Shown one piece after another: positions 45,891 to 54,937 of a DNA stretch of 64,000 nucleotides (position 1 is the stretch's first letter; each line of letters begins with the position of its first letter). The notes below the pieces were generated by a model. That model had not been told where the DNA came from, did no database searches, and saw only the letters and a list, made by a program, of their open reading frames with translations. Source of the stretch: Cupriavidus necator (GTDB lineage Bacteria; Pseudomonadota; Gammaproteobacteria; Burkholderiales; Burkholderiaceae); assembly GCF_013141915.1 (NCBI RefSeq), contig NZ_SROX01000002.1, positions 248,001 to 312,000 on the forward strand. The letters run 5' to 3'. A program made the position numbers and the translations under genes.

Positions 45891-45984
45891 GGGCTAAGCT
45901 CGCCCGCCGCGGCGCGCGCGAACTTGCCCGCCCGCTGGCATAATCGCGCCCAACCCACTGCGCCCGCGCGCGACCGGAGACTTG

Positions 45985-46710
45985 ATGTCAGCCATACCCG
46001 CCAGGCCGGCCCCTGCCGCGCGTGTCTACCGCTACTACGACTTCGTCATGGTGGCCTTTGTCACCGTGCTGCTGTGCTCGAACCTGATTGGCGCGGCCAA
46101 GGCGGCGCAGGTAACGCTGCCGGTGATCGGCACGGTGACCTTCGGCGCGGGGGTGCTGTTCTTCCCGGTCTCATACATCTTCGGCGACGTGCTGACCGAG
46201 GTCTACGGCTACGGACGCGACCGGCGCGTGGTGTGGGCGGGCTTCGCCGCACTGGCCTTTGCCACTTTCATGAGCGTGGTGGTGCTGAACATGCCGGTCG
46301 CGCCGTTCATGGCGGACTACCAGAAGAGCCTGCAGGACGTGTTCGGCAACACCTGGCGCATCGCGCTGGGATCGCTGATCGCGTTCTGCTGCGGCAGTTT
46401 TGCCAACAGCTATGTGCTGGCCAAGATGAAGCTGTGGACCGCAGGCCGTTGGCTGTGGACCCGCACCATCGGCTCGACGCTGGCCGGCGAGCTGGTGGAC
46501 TCGTCGCTGTTCTATGTGATTGCCTTCTACGGCATCTGGCCGTTGGAGCAGGTGGTCCAGGTCGCGGTGGCGCAGTACGTGCTGAAGACCGGCTGGGAAG
46601 TGGTGATGACGCCGGTGACGTACAAGGTGGTGGCCTTCCTGAAGCGGGCCGAGAACGAAGACTACTTCGACCGCGACACCGACTTCACCCCGTTCCGGCT
46701 GCGGGTCTAG
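45985..46710 (+). CDS. yhhQ: Queuosine precursor transporter, YhhQ/VUT family
   Basis: 241 residues with about six membrane segments (FVMVAFVTVLLCSNLIGAAK, GVLFFPVSYIFGDVLTEVYG, ELVDSSLFYVIAFYGI). FPVSYIFGDVLTEVYGYGRD is the family signature. YhhQ imports queuosine precursors (preQ0/preQ1) through the inner membrane. GGAGA lies just upstream of the ATG at 45985; a TTG one codon earlier is less likely. A CATAAT-like -10 (about 45939) lies upstream, and a terminator precedes it, so it is monocistronic. Confidence 0.9.
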   Translation: MSAIPARPAPAARVYRYYDFVMVAFVTVLLCSNLIGAAKAAQVTLPVIGTVTFGAGVLFFPVSYIFGDVLTEVYGYGRDRRVVWAGFAALAFATFMSVVVLNMPVAPFMADYQKSLQDVFGNTWRIALGSLIAFCCGSFANSYVLAKMKLWTAGRWLWTRTIGSTLAGELVDSSLFYVIAFYGIWPLEQVVQVAVAQYVLKTGWEVVMTPVTYKVVAFLKRAENEDYFDRDTDFTPFRLRV

Positions 46711-46718
46711 CGCCGCGG

Positions 46719-47393
46719 CTACGGCACGCGCCGGTCCACTTCATCCAGCGCCAGGTTCTCCAGGTGGCTGACATCGCCCCACTGCGCCAGCGTCAGGTGG
46801 GTGCTGTCGCTGCGCAGCCGGTTGACGCTGGCATTGAGCAGCTCGTGCTGGCGTGGCGCTTCCAGCGTCATGCCGGTGGCCTCGCGGTAGAGGCAGTCGA
46901 GCACGCCGCCATGCGCCACCAGTGCGATGCGCTCGCCCGGGTGCCGGCGCGACAGCGCCAGCACCGCATCGACCGCGCGCTCGTGGAAGCCCAGCAGCGA
47001 TTCGCCCTCGGGCGGCGCATAGTCGGGCACGCGCGCCTGCCAGCGGGCAAAGTCTTCTGGCAGGTGCTCGGCCACCTCGGCGTAGGTCTTGCCCTGCAGC
47101 GCGCCGTAGCTGCGCTCGCGCAGCCGCGCATCGGCACGCACCTGCAGCCCCAGTGCCTCGGCCAGCGGCGCGGCGGTGGCCAGCGCGCGCGACAGGTCGC
47201 TGGAATACACCGCGTCGATGGGCTCGCCCGCCAGCGCATGCGCCAGTGCGCGGGCCTGCGCATGGCCGGTCTCGTTCAGCGGAATGTCGAGCTGGCCCTG
47301 CAGCCGGCGCTCCCGGTTCCAGGCCGTTTCGCCGTGGCGGATCACGATCAGGTGGGTAAAGGCCAGCGAATGCGGGCCGGGGCTTTGCGACAT
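46719..47393 (-). CDS. Histidine phosphatase family protein (phosphoglycerate-mutase-like)
   Basis: 224 residues from the ATG at 47393 with AAGGA 6 bases upstream. The phosphohistidine motif is LIVIRHGETAWNRERRLQGQ; the second catalytic His is in ALVAHGGVLDCL, and SSDLSRALATAAPLAEALGL matches the GpmB/CobC branch. Substrate unknown; broad phosphatases of this type act on sugar phosphates or cobalamin precursors. It is 83 bp downstream of the YbhB-like gene on the same strand. Confidence 0.88.
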   Translation of the reverse strand: MSQSPGPHSLAFTHLIVIRHGETAWNRERRLQGQLDIPLNETGHAQARALAHALAGEPIDAVYSSDLSRALATAAPLAEALGLQVRADARLRERSYGALQGKTYAEVAEHLPEDFARWQARVPDYAPPEGESLLGFHERAVDAVLALSRRHPGERIALVAHGGVLDCLYREATGMTLEAPRQHELLNASVNRLRSDSTHLTLAQWGDVSHLENLALDEVDRRVP

Positions 47394-47476
47394 GCCGTTT
47401 CCTTCGGGGGTTGCTGCGCAGGCTTGCGTGAGGCCGCGCCGGCCGGCACCGCGGCGGACGCGGCACCGGCGCGGCG

Positions 47477-48136
47477 TCATGCCGCCGCTGACTTGGCCAG
47501 TTTCGGGTTCAGCGTATAGGTGCCGGTCAGGCTGGCCTGCGCCAGCACATGGCCCCGGATCGCCTCGCGCACCTGGGTGCCGGTAAAGGTGCCTTCCAGC
47601 GGCAGCCGGTCAATGTCGAGCGCATACAGCGTGAACACGTAGTGGTGCAGCAGCGTGTCGTTCCACGGCGGGCACGGACCGTCATAGCCGTAGTAGTCGC
47701 CCTTCATGTCGGCATCGCCGGCAAACCAGCCGGTGTAGTCATTGATGCCGTGGCGCAGGCCGCCCGCGGCGGCGGTGCCGCCGGTCGCTTCCGGGCCCGG
47801 CTTGCCACGCGCGATCACGCCGTCGCTGTGCGAGCCCGCGGCGATCGAGGTCAGGCCGGGCGGGATATCGACCAGCACCCAGTGGAAGAAGTCTACGCGC
47901 GGCAGCGAGGCCGGCACTTCGCGGCCTTCCTGGTTGACGTCGTCACCCTGGCTGGGCACGTCGCGGTCGTGGCAGATCAGCACGAACGAGCGCGTCTCGG
48001 TCGGCGCGTCCTCCCAGCGCAGGTCAGGATTGCGGTTGTTCGACAGGGCCACGTGGGCGGCGGCGTCGGGCACGCAGAAGGCGAACTCGCCGGGAATCGG
48101 CGCATTGTCGTTGAAGGACTTGCTCCAGAGTTTCAT
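47477..48136 (-). CDS. YbhB/YbcL-family (PEBP-like) protein
   Basis: 219 residues, PEBP fold. Signatures: SNNRNPDLRWEDAPTETRSF, VLICHDRDVP, FFHWVLVDIPP and the ligand-pocket stretch YDGPCPPWNDTLLHHYVFTL. No signal peptide, so cytoplasmic, like E. coli YbhB. It may bind phosphorylated ligands; function unproven. It has a strong AGGAG upstream of the ATG. A GC hairpin (48156-48175) separates it from dtd. Confidence 0.88.
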   Translation of the reverse strand: MKLWSKSFNDNAPIPGEFAFCVPDAAAHVALSNNRNPDLRWEDAPTETRSFVLICHDRDVPSQGDDVNQEGREVPASLPRVDFFHWVLVDIPPGLTSIAAGSHSDGVIARGKPGPEATGGTAAAGGLRHGINDYTGWFAGDADMKGDYYGYDGPCPPWNDTLLHHYVFTLYALDIDRLPLEGTFTGTQVREAIRGHVLAQASLTGTYTLNPKLAKSAAA

Positions 48137-48189
48137 CTGTCTCTCCTGTCTTGGTGCCGCGCCGGAGGGCGCGGCAGCTTCGAATCTGT

Positions 48190-48651
48190 TCAGGCCGGCG
48201 GCACGCGCAACCAGAAGGTGACCGGGCCGTCGTTGACCAGGCTGACCTGCATCATCGCGCCGAACTCGCCGGTCTGCACCTGCGGATGCGCCGTGCGCGC
48301 CCGCGCGACGAAATGCTCGTACAGGCGCCGGCCATCCTCGGGCGAGGCCGCGGGCGTAAAGCTGGGCCGCGTGCCGCTGTTGGTATCGGCCGCCAGCGTG
48401 AACTGCGACACCACCAGCAGGCCGCCCGGATTGCCGTTGCCATCGATGTTCTGCACCGGCAGGTTCATCTTGCCGGCCGCATCGGAAAACACCCGGTACG
48501 ACAGCATCTTGGCGAGCAGCCGCTCGGCCTGCGCTTCGGTGTCGCCGCGCTCGGCACAGACCAGCGCCAGCAGCCCGGCCCCGATCTCACCGGTGGTGCG
48601 GCCTTCGACCGTGACGCGGGCCTGGGCCACCCGCTGGATCAGCGCGATCAT
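48190..48651 (-). CDS. dtd: D-aminoacyl-tRNA deacylase
   Basis: 153 residues. [20 protein letters not shown] opens the protein, [20 protein letters not shown] carries the Ser-Gln-Phe-Thr motif and [11 protein letters not shown] the cross-subunit Gly-cisPro motif. It hydrolyses D-aminoacyl and mischarged Gly-tRNA-Ala. It starts 10 bp after tyrS, the synthetase best known for charging D-Tyr, so the pairing is functionally sensible. Confidence 0.95.
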   Translation of the reverse strand: MIALIQRVAQARVTVEGRTTGEIGAGLLALVCAERGDTEAQAERLLAKMLSYRVFSDAAGKMNLPVQNIDGNGNPGGLLVVSQFTLAADTNSGTRPSFTPAASPEDGRRLYEHFVARARTAHPQVQTGEFGAMMQVSLVNDGPVTFWLRVPPA

Positions 48652-48661
48652 GGCCGCCGCC

Positions 48662-49903
48662 TCAGGCCAGCGTCACGCGCGCGAAGCGGCGCTTGCCGAC
48701 CTGCACGACGTAGGTGCCCGCGGCCACCCGGGTGGCCTTGTCGGTCACCGTGGCGCCGTCGATCTTGACCCCGCCCTGCTCGATATTGCGATTGGCTTCC
48801 GAGGTGGACGGCACCAGGTTGGCCTGCTTGAGCAATTGCGCGATGCCCAGCGGCGCGCCTTCCAGGCTCACCGCCGGGATCTCGTCCGGCACGCCGCCCC
48901 GGGCGCGGTGGTTGAAGTCTTCCAGCGCCTTCTCGGCATCGGCCTGGCTGTGGAAGCGCGCCACGATCTCCTGCGCCAGCAACACCTTGCAGTCGCGCGG
49001 GTTGCGGCCCGCGGCGATCTCCTGCTTCATCAGGTCGATCTCGCTCATCGGGCGGAACGACAGCAGCGTGAAGTACTGCCACATCAGGTCGTCCGAGATG
49101 CTCATCAGCTTGCCGAACATCTCGCCGGGCGCCTCGGTCACGCCGACGTAGTTGCCCTTGGACTTGGACATCTTCTCGACGCCGTCCAGGCCCACCAGCA
49201 GCGGCATGGTCAGGATGCACTGCGGCTCCTGGCCGTATTCCTTCTGCAGCTCGCGGCCGACCAGCAGGTTGAACTTCTGGTCGGTGCCGCCGAGTTCCAG
49301 GTCGGACTTGAGCGCGACCGAGTCGTAGCCCTGCATCAGCGGGTAGAGGAACTCATGCACGGAGATCGGGATCCCGGAGCGGAAGCGCTTGGTGAAGTCG
49401 TCGCGTTCCATCATGCGCGCCACGGTGTACTTGGCCGCCAGCTGGATCATGCCGCGCGCGCCCAGCGGGTCGCACCACTCGCTGTTGTAGCGAATCTCGG
49501 TGCGGGCCGGGTCGAGCACCAGGCTGGCCTGGCGGTAGTAGGTCTGGGCGTTGGCCTCGATCTGCTCGCGCGTCAGCGGCGGGCGCGTGCTGTTGCGGCC
49601 CGACGGATCGCCGATGGTCGAGGTGAAGTCGCCGATCAGGAAGATCACCTGGTGGCCAAGGTCCTGCAACTGGCGCAGCTTGTTCAGCACCACGGTATGG
49701 CCGATATGGATGTCGGGCGCGGTCGGGTCCAGGCCCAGCTTGATGCGCAGCGGCACGCCGGTGGCCTCGCTGCGCGCCAGCTTCTGCAACCATTCGGATT
49801 CGATCAGGAGTTCGTCGCAGCCGCGCTTGGAGATCTCCAGGGCCTGCATCACCGAAGGCGTCAGGGGGTATTTGGCCGGTGCGGCCGAGGCAACTTCAGT
49901 CAT
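48662..49903 (-). CDS. tyrS: Tyrosyl-tRNA synthetase
   Basis: 413 residues. The HIGH motif is [18 protein letters not shown] is [12 protein letters not shown], and a C-terminal S4-like RNA-binding domain is present ([20 protein letters not shown]). Length and motif spacing fit the TyrZ-type bacterial enzyme. I use the ATG at 49903; the frame is open further upstream without synthetase features. It is divergent from the M23 peptidase gene. Confidence 0.95.
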   Translation of the reverse strand: MTEVASAAPAKYPLTPSVMQALEISKRGCDELLIESEWLQKLARSEATGVPLRIKLGLDPTAPDIHIGHTVVLNKLRQLQDLGHQVIFLIGDFTSTIGDPSGRNSTRPPLTREQIEANAQTYYRQASLVLDPARTEIRYNSEWCDPLGARGMIQLAAKYTVARMMERDDFTKRFRSGIPISVHEFLYPLMQGYDSVALKSDLELGGTDQKFNLLVGRELQKEYGQEPQCILTMPLLVGLDGVEKMSKSKGNYVGVTEAPGEMFGKLMSISDDLMWQYFTLLSFRPMSEIDLMKQEIAAGRNPRDCKVLLAQEIVARFHSQADAEKALEDFNHRARGGVPDEIPAVSLEGAPLGIAQLLKQANLVPSTSEANRNIEQGGVKIDGATVTDKATRVAAGTYVVQVGKRRFARVTLA

Positions 49904-49947
49904 GACGTAAGTCTTTGAAATACTTGAAATTTTAGGAAATTTGCCGA

Positions 49948-49976
49948 CTGCCACCAGGGCCGGATTTTGGTATAAT
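49948..49976 (+). promoter_or_regulatory. Strong promoter candidate for the M23 peptidase gene
   Basis: CTGCCA (49948-49953), 17-bp spacer, and TATAAT (49971-49976) preceded by TGG, forming an extended -10. Start would be near 49983, leaving a leader of about 170 nt before the peptidase gene at 50154. Confidence 0.6.
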
Positions 49977-50153
49977 CCGCGTTTCCCGGCGCCAGCGGGA
50001 GTCTTTCCCGTGCGCCACCCGCCACTTTGCGCAGCAAGGCAGGCGGCCAAATGATACTGACATTGAACAGCACGCGCCGCACCTCGGGGGAGGAAGGCAG
50101 ACGAGACACATCGTCCCCGGCAGCGGGCTCAGACCAAGGTTGAATTTTACGTG

Positions 50154-51545
50154 ATGTGGTCCAGACTCCGCGAAGTTTTCGCGCGTGAACTGGTGGTGCT
50201 GGTCGATCCGACCAACCCCCACCATGCGCGGCGGCGCAAACAACTGACGGCTTCGGTCGGTGCGATCTTCACGCTCGGCATGGCCGCGGCGATGGGTGTC
50301 GCGCCGCGCAGCGCCTACGACGATCCGCGCGCGCCCCGTACGCAGCAGGCCCTGCGCATGCCCGACGTGCGCGAACAGCTCGAACAGCTGACCGACAGCG
50401 AGGCCGTCTACGTACGCGAAGAGCGCATGCAGCGCGGCGACACCATCGCCAGCCTGCTCAAGCGGCTGGGCGTCGACGACGCCGACGCCCAGGCGTTCAT
50501 CGTCAAGAACCCCACCGCGCGCGGCCTGTTCAACCTGGACCCGGGCCAGGCGGTGCAGGCGGAAATCGACGAGAGCAACACGCTGGTCTCGCTGCAGGCC
50601 AACCTTGGCGGCGACGCCGCGGCCTCGCGCGAGCTGGTGATCGAGCGCGTGCGCGCCGCCAGCGGCGACACCGCCGCCGCCTACAAGGCCAAGGTGCAGC
50701 GCGTCGACAACGACGTGCACTATGAGATGGCCTCGGGCGCAGTTTCGGCGGGCGGCTTCTTCAAGGCCATGGACGCCGCCAACGTGCCCGATGAAGTGGT
50801 GCAGCAGATGCTGTCGATCTTCTCCGGCGTGATCGACTTCCACCACGATATCGCCAGCGGCGACCGCTTCCGCATCATTTATGAAGCGGGCTTCCGCGAC
50901 GGCACCTTCGTGCGCAACGGCCGCGTGGTCGCGGTGGAGCTGATCAACCGCAACCAGCTGCACCAGGCGCTCTGGTTCGCCCCCGAGGACAGCAAGGACG
51001 GCGGGGCCTACTACACGTTCGACGGGCGCAGCATGAAGCGGCCGTTCCTGCGCTCGCCGGTAGAGTTTTCGCGCGTGTCGTCGGGCTTCGGCGGTCGCGA
51101 GCATCCGCTGCATCATGACTGGGCCCAGCACAAGGGCATCGACTTTGCCGCCCCCACCGGCACCAAGGTGCTGGCCACCGGCGACGGCGTGGTCGAGTTC
51201 GTGGGCCAGCAGAACGGCTACGGCAATATCGTCATCCTGTCGCATCCCAACGGCTACTCCACCTATTACGCGCACCTGTCCGGGTTTGCCGGCATGCGCC
51301 AGGGGCAGCCGGTGCGCCAGGGCCAGCTGATCGGCTATGTCGGCTCGACCGGCTGGGCCACCGGCCCGCACCTGCACTATGAGTTCCGCTTCAACGACGT
51401 GCCGCAGAACCCGCTGACCATCACGCTGATGGAATCGCCCGCGCTGACCGGCAAATCGCGCCAGGAATTCCTGACCTACACCAGCGGGCTGCTCAGCCGC
51501 ATCAACGCGCTGCGCACCTACAACGTGCTGACCGCGGCCAACTGA
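50154..51545 (+). CDS. M23-family zinc metallopeptidase, membrane-anchored
   Basis: 463 residues. An N-terminal basic region and one hydrophobic segment (ASVGAIFTLGMAAAMGVA) anchor it; an OapA/LysM-like region follows (MQRGDTIASLLKRLGVDDAD). The LytM domain has GGREHPLHHDWAQHKGIDFA (His and Asp ligands) and GPHLHYEFRF (HxH), a complete zinc site, so it is probably an active DD-endopeptidase like MepM. ATG at 50154 chosen; GTG one codon upstream is the alternative. anmK follows after 10 bp, linking cell-wall hydrolysis with anhydro-sugar recycling. Confidence 0.92.
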   Translation: MWSRLREVFARELVVLVDPTNPHHARRRKQLTASVGAIFTLGMAAAMGVAPRSAYDDPRAPRTQQALRMPDVREQLEQLTDSEAVYVREERMQRGDTIASLLKRLGVDDADAQAFIVKNPTARGLFNLDPGQAVQAEIDESNTLVSLQANLGGDAAASRELVIERVRAASGDTAAAYKAKVQRVDNDVHYEMASGAVSAGGFFKAMDAANVPDEVVQQMLSIFSGVIDFHHDIASGDRFRIIYEAGFRDGTFVRNGRVVAVELINRNQLHQALWFAPEDSKDGGAYYTFDGRSMKRPFLRSPVEFSRVSSGFGGREHPLHHDWAQHKGIDFAAPTGTKVLATGDGVVEFVGQQNGYGNIVILSHPNGYSTYYAHLSGFAGMRQGQPVRQGQLIGYVGSTGWATGPHLHYEFRFNDVPQNPLTITLMESPALTGKSRQEFLTYTSGLLSRINALRTYNVLTAAN

Positions 51546-51555
51546 AGCGTCCACC

Positions 51556-52683
51556 GTGATCCCCGTGCCCGGCAACGAGCGCTATATCGGCATCATGTCC
51601 GGCACCAGCATGGACGGTGCCGACGCGGTGCTGGTCGATTTCAGCGGCGCGCGGCCCGCGGTGCTGGCAGCCACCAGCCAGCCGTTCCCCGACACGCTGC
51701 GCGCGGCCTTCGGCGCGCTGCAGCAGCCCGGCGAGGACGAGATCCATCGCGAGGCGCTGGCCGCCAATGCGCTGGCGCAGGTGTACGCCGGCTGCGTCGC
51801 CGCGCTGCTGCGCGAGGCGCGCCTGGACCCAGCCGCGGTCGCCGCCATCGGCGCCCACGGCCAGACCATCCGCCACCGGCCGGGCCTGTACGACGGCATC
51901 GGCTATACCCGCCAGAGCCAGCACCCGGCGCGGCTGGCCGAGCTGGCCGGCATCGACGTGGTGGCGGACTTCCGCAGCCGCGACATCGCCGCCGGCGGTC
52001 AGGGCGCGCCACTGGTACCGGCGCTGCACCACGCACTGTTCGGCAGCGACGCCGAGACCCGGGTGGCCTGCAATATCGGCGGCATTTCCAACATCAGCGT
52101 CCTGCCGGCCGCCGGCGAGGCCGTCACCGGCTTCGACTGCGGTCCGGGCAATGCGCTGCTCGACTACTGGATCGGCCGCCACCGCGGCCAGCCCTTCGAC
52201 AGCAACGGCGACTGGGCTGCGAGCGGCCAGGTCGACGCCGCGCTGCTGGCGCGGTGCCTGGCCGAGCCCTACTTCAGCATGGCGCCACCCAAGAGCACCG
52301 GTCGCGACCTGTTCCATCCGGGCTGGCTCGAAGCACAGCTGGCGGCGTTCCCGCACCTCGCGCCTGTCGACGTGCAGGCAACGCTGGCCGCGCTGACCGC
52401 CGAAGCCATCGCGCGCGACGTGCGCGCCGGCGCGCCGGCGGCGCGCCGGCTGATCGTCTGCGGTGGCGGCGCCCGCAATGCGTTCGTGATGGCGCGGCTG
52501 GCGCAGGCCCTGCCCGGCGTGGCCATCAAGACCTCCGACGACTACGGCGTGCCGGTGTCGCAGGTCGAAGCCATCGCCTTTGCCTGGCTGGCGCGCCAGT
52601 GCCTGCTGCGCCTGCCCGGCAACGTCCCCACCGTGACCGGCGCCGCCGGTACGCGCGTGCTGGGCGCTATCTATCCGCGCTGA
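51556..52683 (+). CDS. anmK: Anhydro-N-acetylmuramic acid kinase
   Basis: 375 residues starting at GTG. YIGIMSGTSMDGADAVLVDF is the family signature; IGAHGQTIRHRPG (catalytic Asp/His region), ACNIGGISNISVL and FDCGPGNALLDYW complete it. It opens the anhydro ring of anhydroMurNAc and phosphorylates it to MurNAc-6-phosphate for recycling. It complements amgK/murU elsewhere in the window. Its 3' end overlaps the convergent LysR gene by 13 bp. Confidence 0.95.
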   Translation: MIPVPGNERYIGIMSGTSMDGADAVLVDFSGARPAVLAATSQPFPDTLRAAFGALQQPGEDEIHREALAANALAQVYAGCVAALLREARLDPAAVAAIGAHGQTIRHRPGLYDGIGYTRQSQHPARLAELAGIDVVADFRSRDIAAGGQGAPLVPALHHALFGSDAETRVACNIGGISNISVLPAAGEAVTGFDCGPGNALLDYWIGRHRGQPFDSNGDWAASGQVDAALLARCLAEPYFSMAPPKSTGRDLFHPGWLEAQLAAFPHLAPVDVQATLAALTAEAIARDVRAGAPAARRLIVCGGGARNAFVMARLAQALPGVAIKTSDDYGVPVSQVEAIAFAWLARQCLLRLPGNVPTVTGAAGTRVLGAIYPR

Positions 52684-53597
52684 ACCGCGGCGCCGCGTGC
52701 GCCGCTGCCCTGCTCCGCCTCCACCCAATCCATGAACGCCTGCGCCAGCGGCGATGCGCGCATCGCCGGCGAGTGGGCCAGCACCACGCGCTGCGGCGTC
52801 ACCGGCTCGCGCAGCGGCCGGCAGGCGATCGGCACGCCGTCGTAGCTGTGGTCGCCCGCGGGCCGCGTGCACGACAGCGCCACGCCGTAGCCGTGCGCCA
52901 CCAACCCGCGCTGCATCTCGAAGGTCTGCGTGTACTGGTGCAGCGCCGGGCGCAGCCCATGCGCCCAGAACAAGGACAGGAAGTACTCGCGGGTCTGGGG
53001 GATGTCTTCGAGGATCAGCCGTTCGGCGGCGAGGTCGGCCAGGCTGACATCGGCAGCGCCGGCCAGCGGATGGGCGGGCGGCAGCAGCGCGTAGGGCGCC
53101 AGTTCCGCCAGCGTGCGACGCTCGGTGCGCGCGTCGAGTCCCAGCTCATAGGTCACGGCGAGTTCCGCCTTGCCGGCCTGCAAGGTGCGATGGACGGTGG
53201 CCAGGTCGGCCTCGAACAGCGTCACCGAGATGCCGGGATGGCGCTCGCGCAGCCCCGCCAGCAGGCGCGGCACGAAGTAAGGGCCGAGGTCCTGGAAACA
53301 GGTCAGCGACAGCTGGCCACTCAGGCCCCGGCCGGCGCCGTCGTCGACGGTGAGCCCAGCCGCCAGCGCCAGTACGTCGCGGGCCCGGCCAAGCAGGCGC
53401 TGTCCGGCCGGGGTCAGCGACAGCCCACGACTGACTTGGCGCCTGAACAGCGGCTGGCCCAACGTGTCCTCCAACTGGGCAATCGCGGTCGATACCGACG
53501 GCTGCGACACATGGCGCGCCCTGGCCGCGGCGCTGATGCTGCCATGCTCCGCGGCGGCGACGAAGTACTCGAGCTGGCGGAATGAGAAAGGGATCAT
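52671..53597 (-). CDS. LysR-family transcriptional regulator
   Basis: 308 residues. The N-terminal winged helix-turn-helix is RQLEYFVAAAEHGSISAAAR followed by HVSQPSVSTAIAQLEDTLG; the rest is a LysR substrate-binding domain. It is divergent from the phytanoyl-CoA dioxygenase-like gene, and a perfect palindrome starts 2 bp upstream of its ATG, so it probably represses itself and controls that neighbour. The effector is unknown. Its last 13 bases overlap anmK. Confidence 0.9.
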   Translation of the reverse strand: MIPFSFRQLEYFVAAAEHGSISAAARARHVSQPSVSTAIAQLEDTLGQPLFRRQVSRGLSLTPAGQRLLGRARDVLALAAGLTVDDGAGRGLSGQLSLTCFQDLGPYFVPRLLAGLRERHPGISVTLFEADLATVHRTLQAGKAELAVTYELGLDARTERRTLAELAPYALLPPAHPLAGAADVSLADLAAERLILEDIPQTREYFLSLFWAHGLRPALHQYTQTFEMQRGLVAHGYGVALSCTRPAGDHSYDGVPIACRPLREPVTPQRVVLAHSPAMRASPLAQAFMDWVEAEQGSGARGAAVQRG

Positions 53598-53598
53598 G

Positions 53599-53624
53599 AT
53601 TTCCTATATCGCAACATAGGAAAT
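53599..53624. promoter_or_regulatory. Palindromic operator between the LysR gene and the dioxygenase gene
   Basis: ATTTCCTAT and ATAGGAAAT, perfect 9-bp arms with an 8-nt spacer. A third half-site-like TTTTCCTAT follows at 53631-53639. The geometry and divergent position fit a LysR-type recognition site. Its A/T-rich arms stand out in this GC-rich DNA. Confidence 0.7.
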
Positions 53625-53686
53625 ATATGCTTTTCCTATCCTCCGTGCGTGGCGATACTTGGCGCATCGCCCCTGCACACATCGCC

Positions 53687-54484
53687 ATGGACATTACCCG
53701 CGAACAGATCGACACCTACCAGCGCGACGGCGTGCTGGTCTTGCGCGGCGCCTTCACCGACTGGGTTGACCGCTTGCGCGAAGGCTTCGCGCAGAACCTG
53801 GCCGAGCCGGGCCCGTTCGCCATCGAGAACGTCCGCGCAGGCGAGGACGGCCGCTTTTTCGAGGACTATTGCAACTGGACGCGCATCGCACCGTTCGCCG
53901 CCTTTATCCGGGAATCCGCGGCGGCCGGGATCGCGGGACGGATCATGCAGTCGCAGGCGGTGCAGGTGTTCCACGAGCACATCCTGGTCAAGGAGCCCGG
54001 CACGGCCAAGCCTACGCCCTGGCACCAGGACTTGCCCTACTACTGCGTCGACGGCACCCAGACCGCGAGCTACTGGATTCCGCTGGATCCGGTAACACAG
54101 GCCAATACGCTGCGCGTGGTGGCGGGCTCGCATCGCTGGCCCCGGCTGGTGCGTCCCAAGCGCTGGGCCAGCAACGAGAATTTCTATGGCGGCGACGATG
54201 CCTTCATGGAGATGCCGGACCTGGAAGACGGCAGCCATACCCTGCTGGCCCCGGAACTGGAACCGGGCGATGCCGTGGTGTTCGACTTCCGCACCGTGCA
54301 TGGCGCCGCCGGCAATACCGGCAGCGGGCGGCGCCGGGCGTTCTCGGCCCGTTTCCTCGGCGACGACGTGCGCTTTATGCAGCGGCCGGGGCGGACCTCG
54401 CCACCGTTCCCCGGCATCGGCCAACAGACCGGCGAGCGCATGCGCGAAGACTGGTTTCCGGTGGTCTGGCGCGCCGCGCAGTAA
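53687..54484 (+). CDS. Phytanoyl-CoA dioxygenase family protein (Fe(II)/2-oxoglutarate oxygenase)
   Basis: 265 residues from the ATG at 53687 (DITREQIDTYQRDGVLVLRG, a typical family start). The iron ligands are His and Asp in PTPWHQDLPYYCVDG and the distal His in TVHGAAGNTGSGRRRAFSAR, whose Arg would bind 2-oxoglutarate. An upstream in-frame ATG at 53627 lies only 2 bp past the operator, too close to be transcribed comfortably, so I prefer 53687. Substrate unknown; bacterial relatives hydroxylate diverse small molecules. Likely controlled by the adjacent LysR protein. Confidence 0.87.
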   Translation: MDITREQIDTYQRDGVLVLRGAFTDWVDRLREGFAQNLAEPGPFAIENVRAGEDGRFFEDYCNWTRIAPFAAFIRESAAAGIAGRIMQSQAVQVFHEHILVKEPGTAKPTPWHQDLPYYCVDGTQTASYWIPLDPVTQANTLRVVAGSHRWPRLVRPKRWASNENFYGGDDAFMEMPDLEDGSHTLLAPELEPGDAVVFDFRTVHGAAGNTGSGRRRAFSARFLGDDVRFMQRPGRTSPPFPGIGQQTGERMREDWFPVVWRAAQ

Positions 54485-54499
54485 GCTGTCACGGAAAAG

Positions 54500-54528
54500 A
54501 AAAAACGCACCCGAAGGTGCGTTTTTTT
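54500..54528. terminator. Bidirectional intrinsic terminator between the dioxygenase gene and erpA
   Basis: CGCACC-CGAA-GGTGCG stem flanked by A6 on the left and T7 on the right, so it works on both strands for the convergent genes. Confidence 0.92.
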
Positions 54529-54545
54529 CTGCAAGGCCGGGACCG

Positions 54546-54914
54546 TCAGACCGAGAACGACGAGCCGCAACCGCAGGTGGTCGAAGCGTTCGGGTTCTTG
54601 ATCACGAACTGTGCGCCGTTGATGTCTTCCTTGTAGTCGATTTCGGCGCCGACCAGGTACTGATAGCTCATCGAGTCGATCAGCAGCGTGACGCCGTTCT
54701 TGACCATGGTGGTGTCGTCTTCGTTGACTTCCTCGTCAAAGGTGAAGCCATACTGGAAGCCGGAGCAGCCGCCGCCCTGCACGAACACGCGCAGTTTCAG
54801 CTCGGCATTGCCCTCTTCCTCGATCAACTGCTTGACCTTGTCGGCGGCGCTGTCGGTAAAGACGAACGGTGCCGGCACGTCCTCGGTAACGGGTGCCTCT
54901 GCGACTGCGTTCAT
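54546..54914 (-). CDS. erpA: Iron-sulfur cluster insertion protein ErpA
   Basis: 122 residues, A-type carrier. The three cluster-binding cysteines are Cys50 ([11 protein letters not shown]), Cys114 and Cys116 (TTCGCGSSF). It delivers [Fe-S] clusters to target enzymes and is essential in many aerobic proteobacteria. AGGAG lies 8 bases before the ATG. A group II intron ends only 23 nt upstream of the start, in the leader, so splicing or an internal promoter must support expression. Confidence 0.95.
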   Translation of the reverse strand: MNAVAEAPVTEDVPAPFVFTDSAADKVKQLIEEEGNAELKLRVFVQGGGCSGFQYGFTFDEEVNEDDTTMVKNGVTLLIDSMSYQYLVGAEIDYKEDINGAQFVIKNPNASTTCGCGSSFSV

Positions 54915-54937
54915 GGGGTGTTCTCCTGTTTAGTTGG

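Noticed and set aside
48152..48176. GC hairpin between dtd and the YbhB-like gene as an intrinsic terminator
   Set aside because: The stem is perfect (8 bp) but no T-run follows on either strand; I mention it only in the gene entry.
53627..53686. Upstream ATG at 53627 as the dioxygenase start
   Set aside because: It lies 2 bp after the operator, where the promoter must be, and adds 20 residues unlike the family N-terminus.
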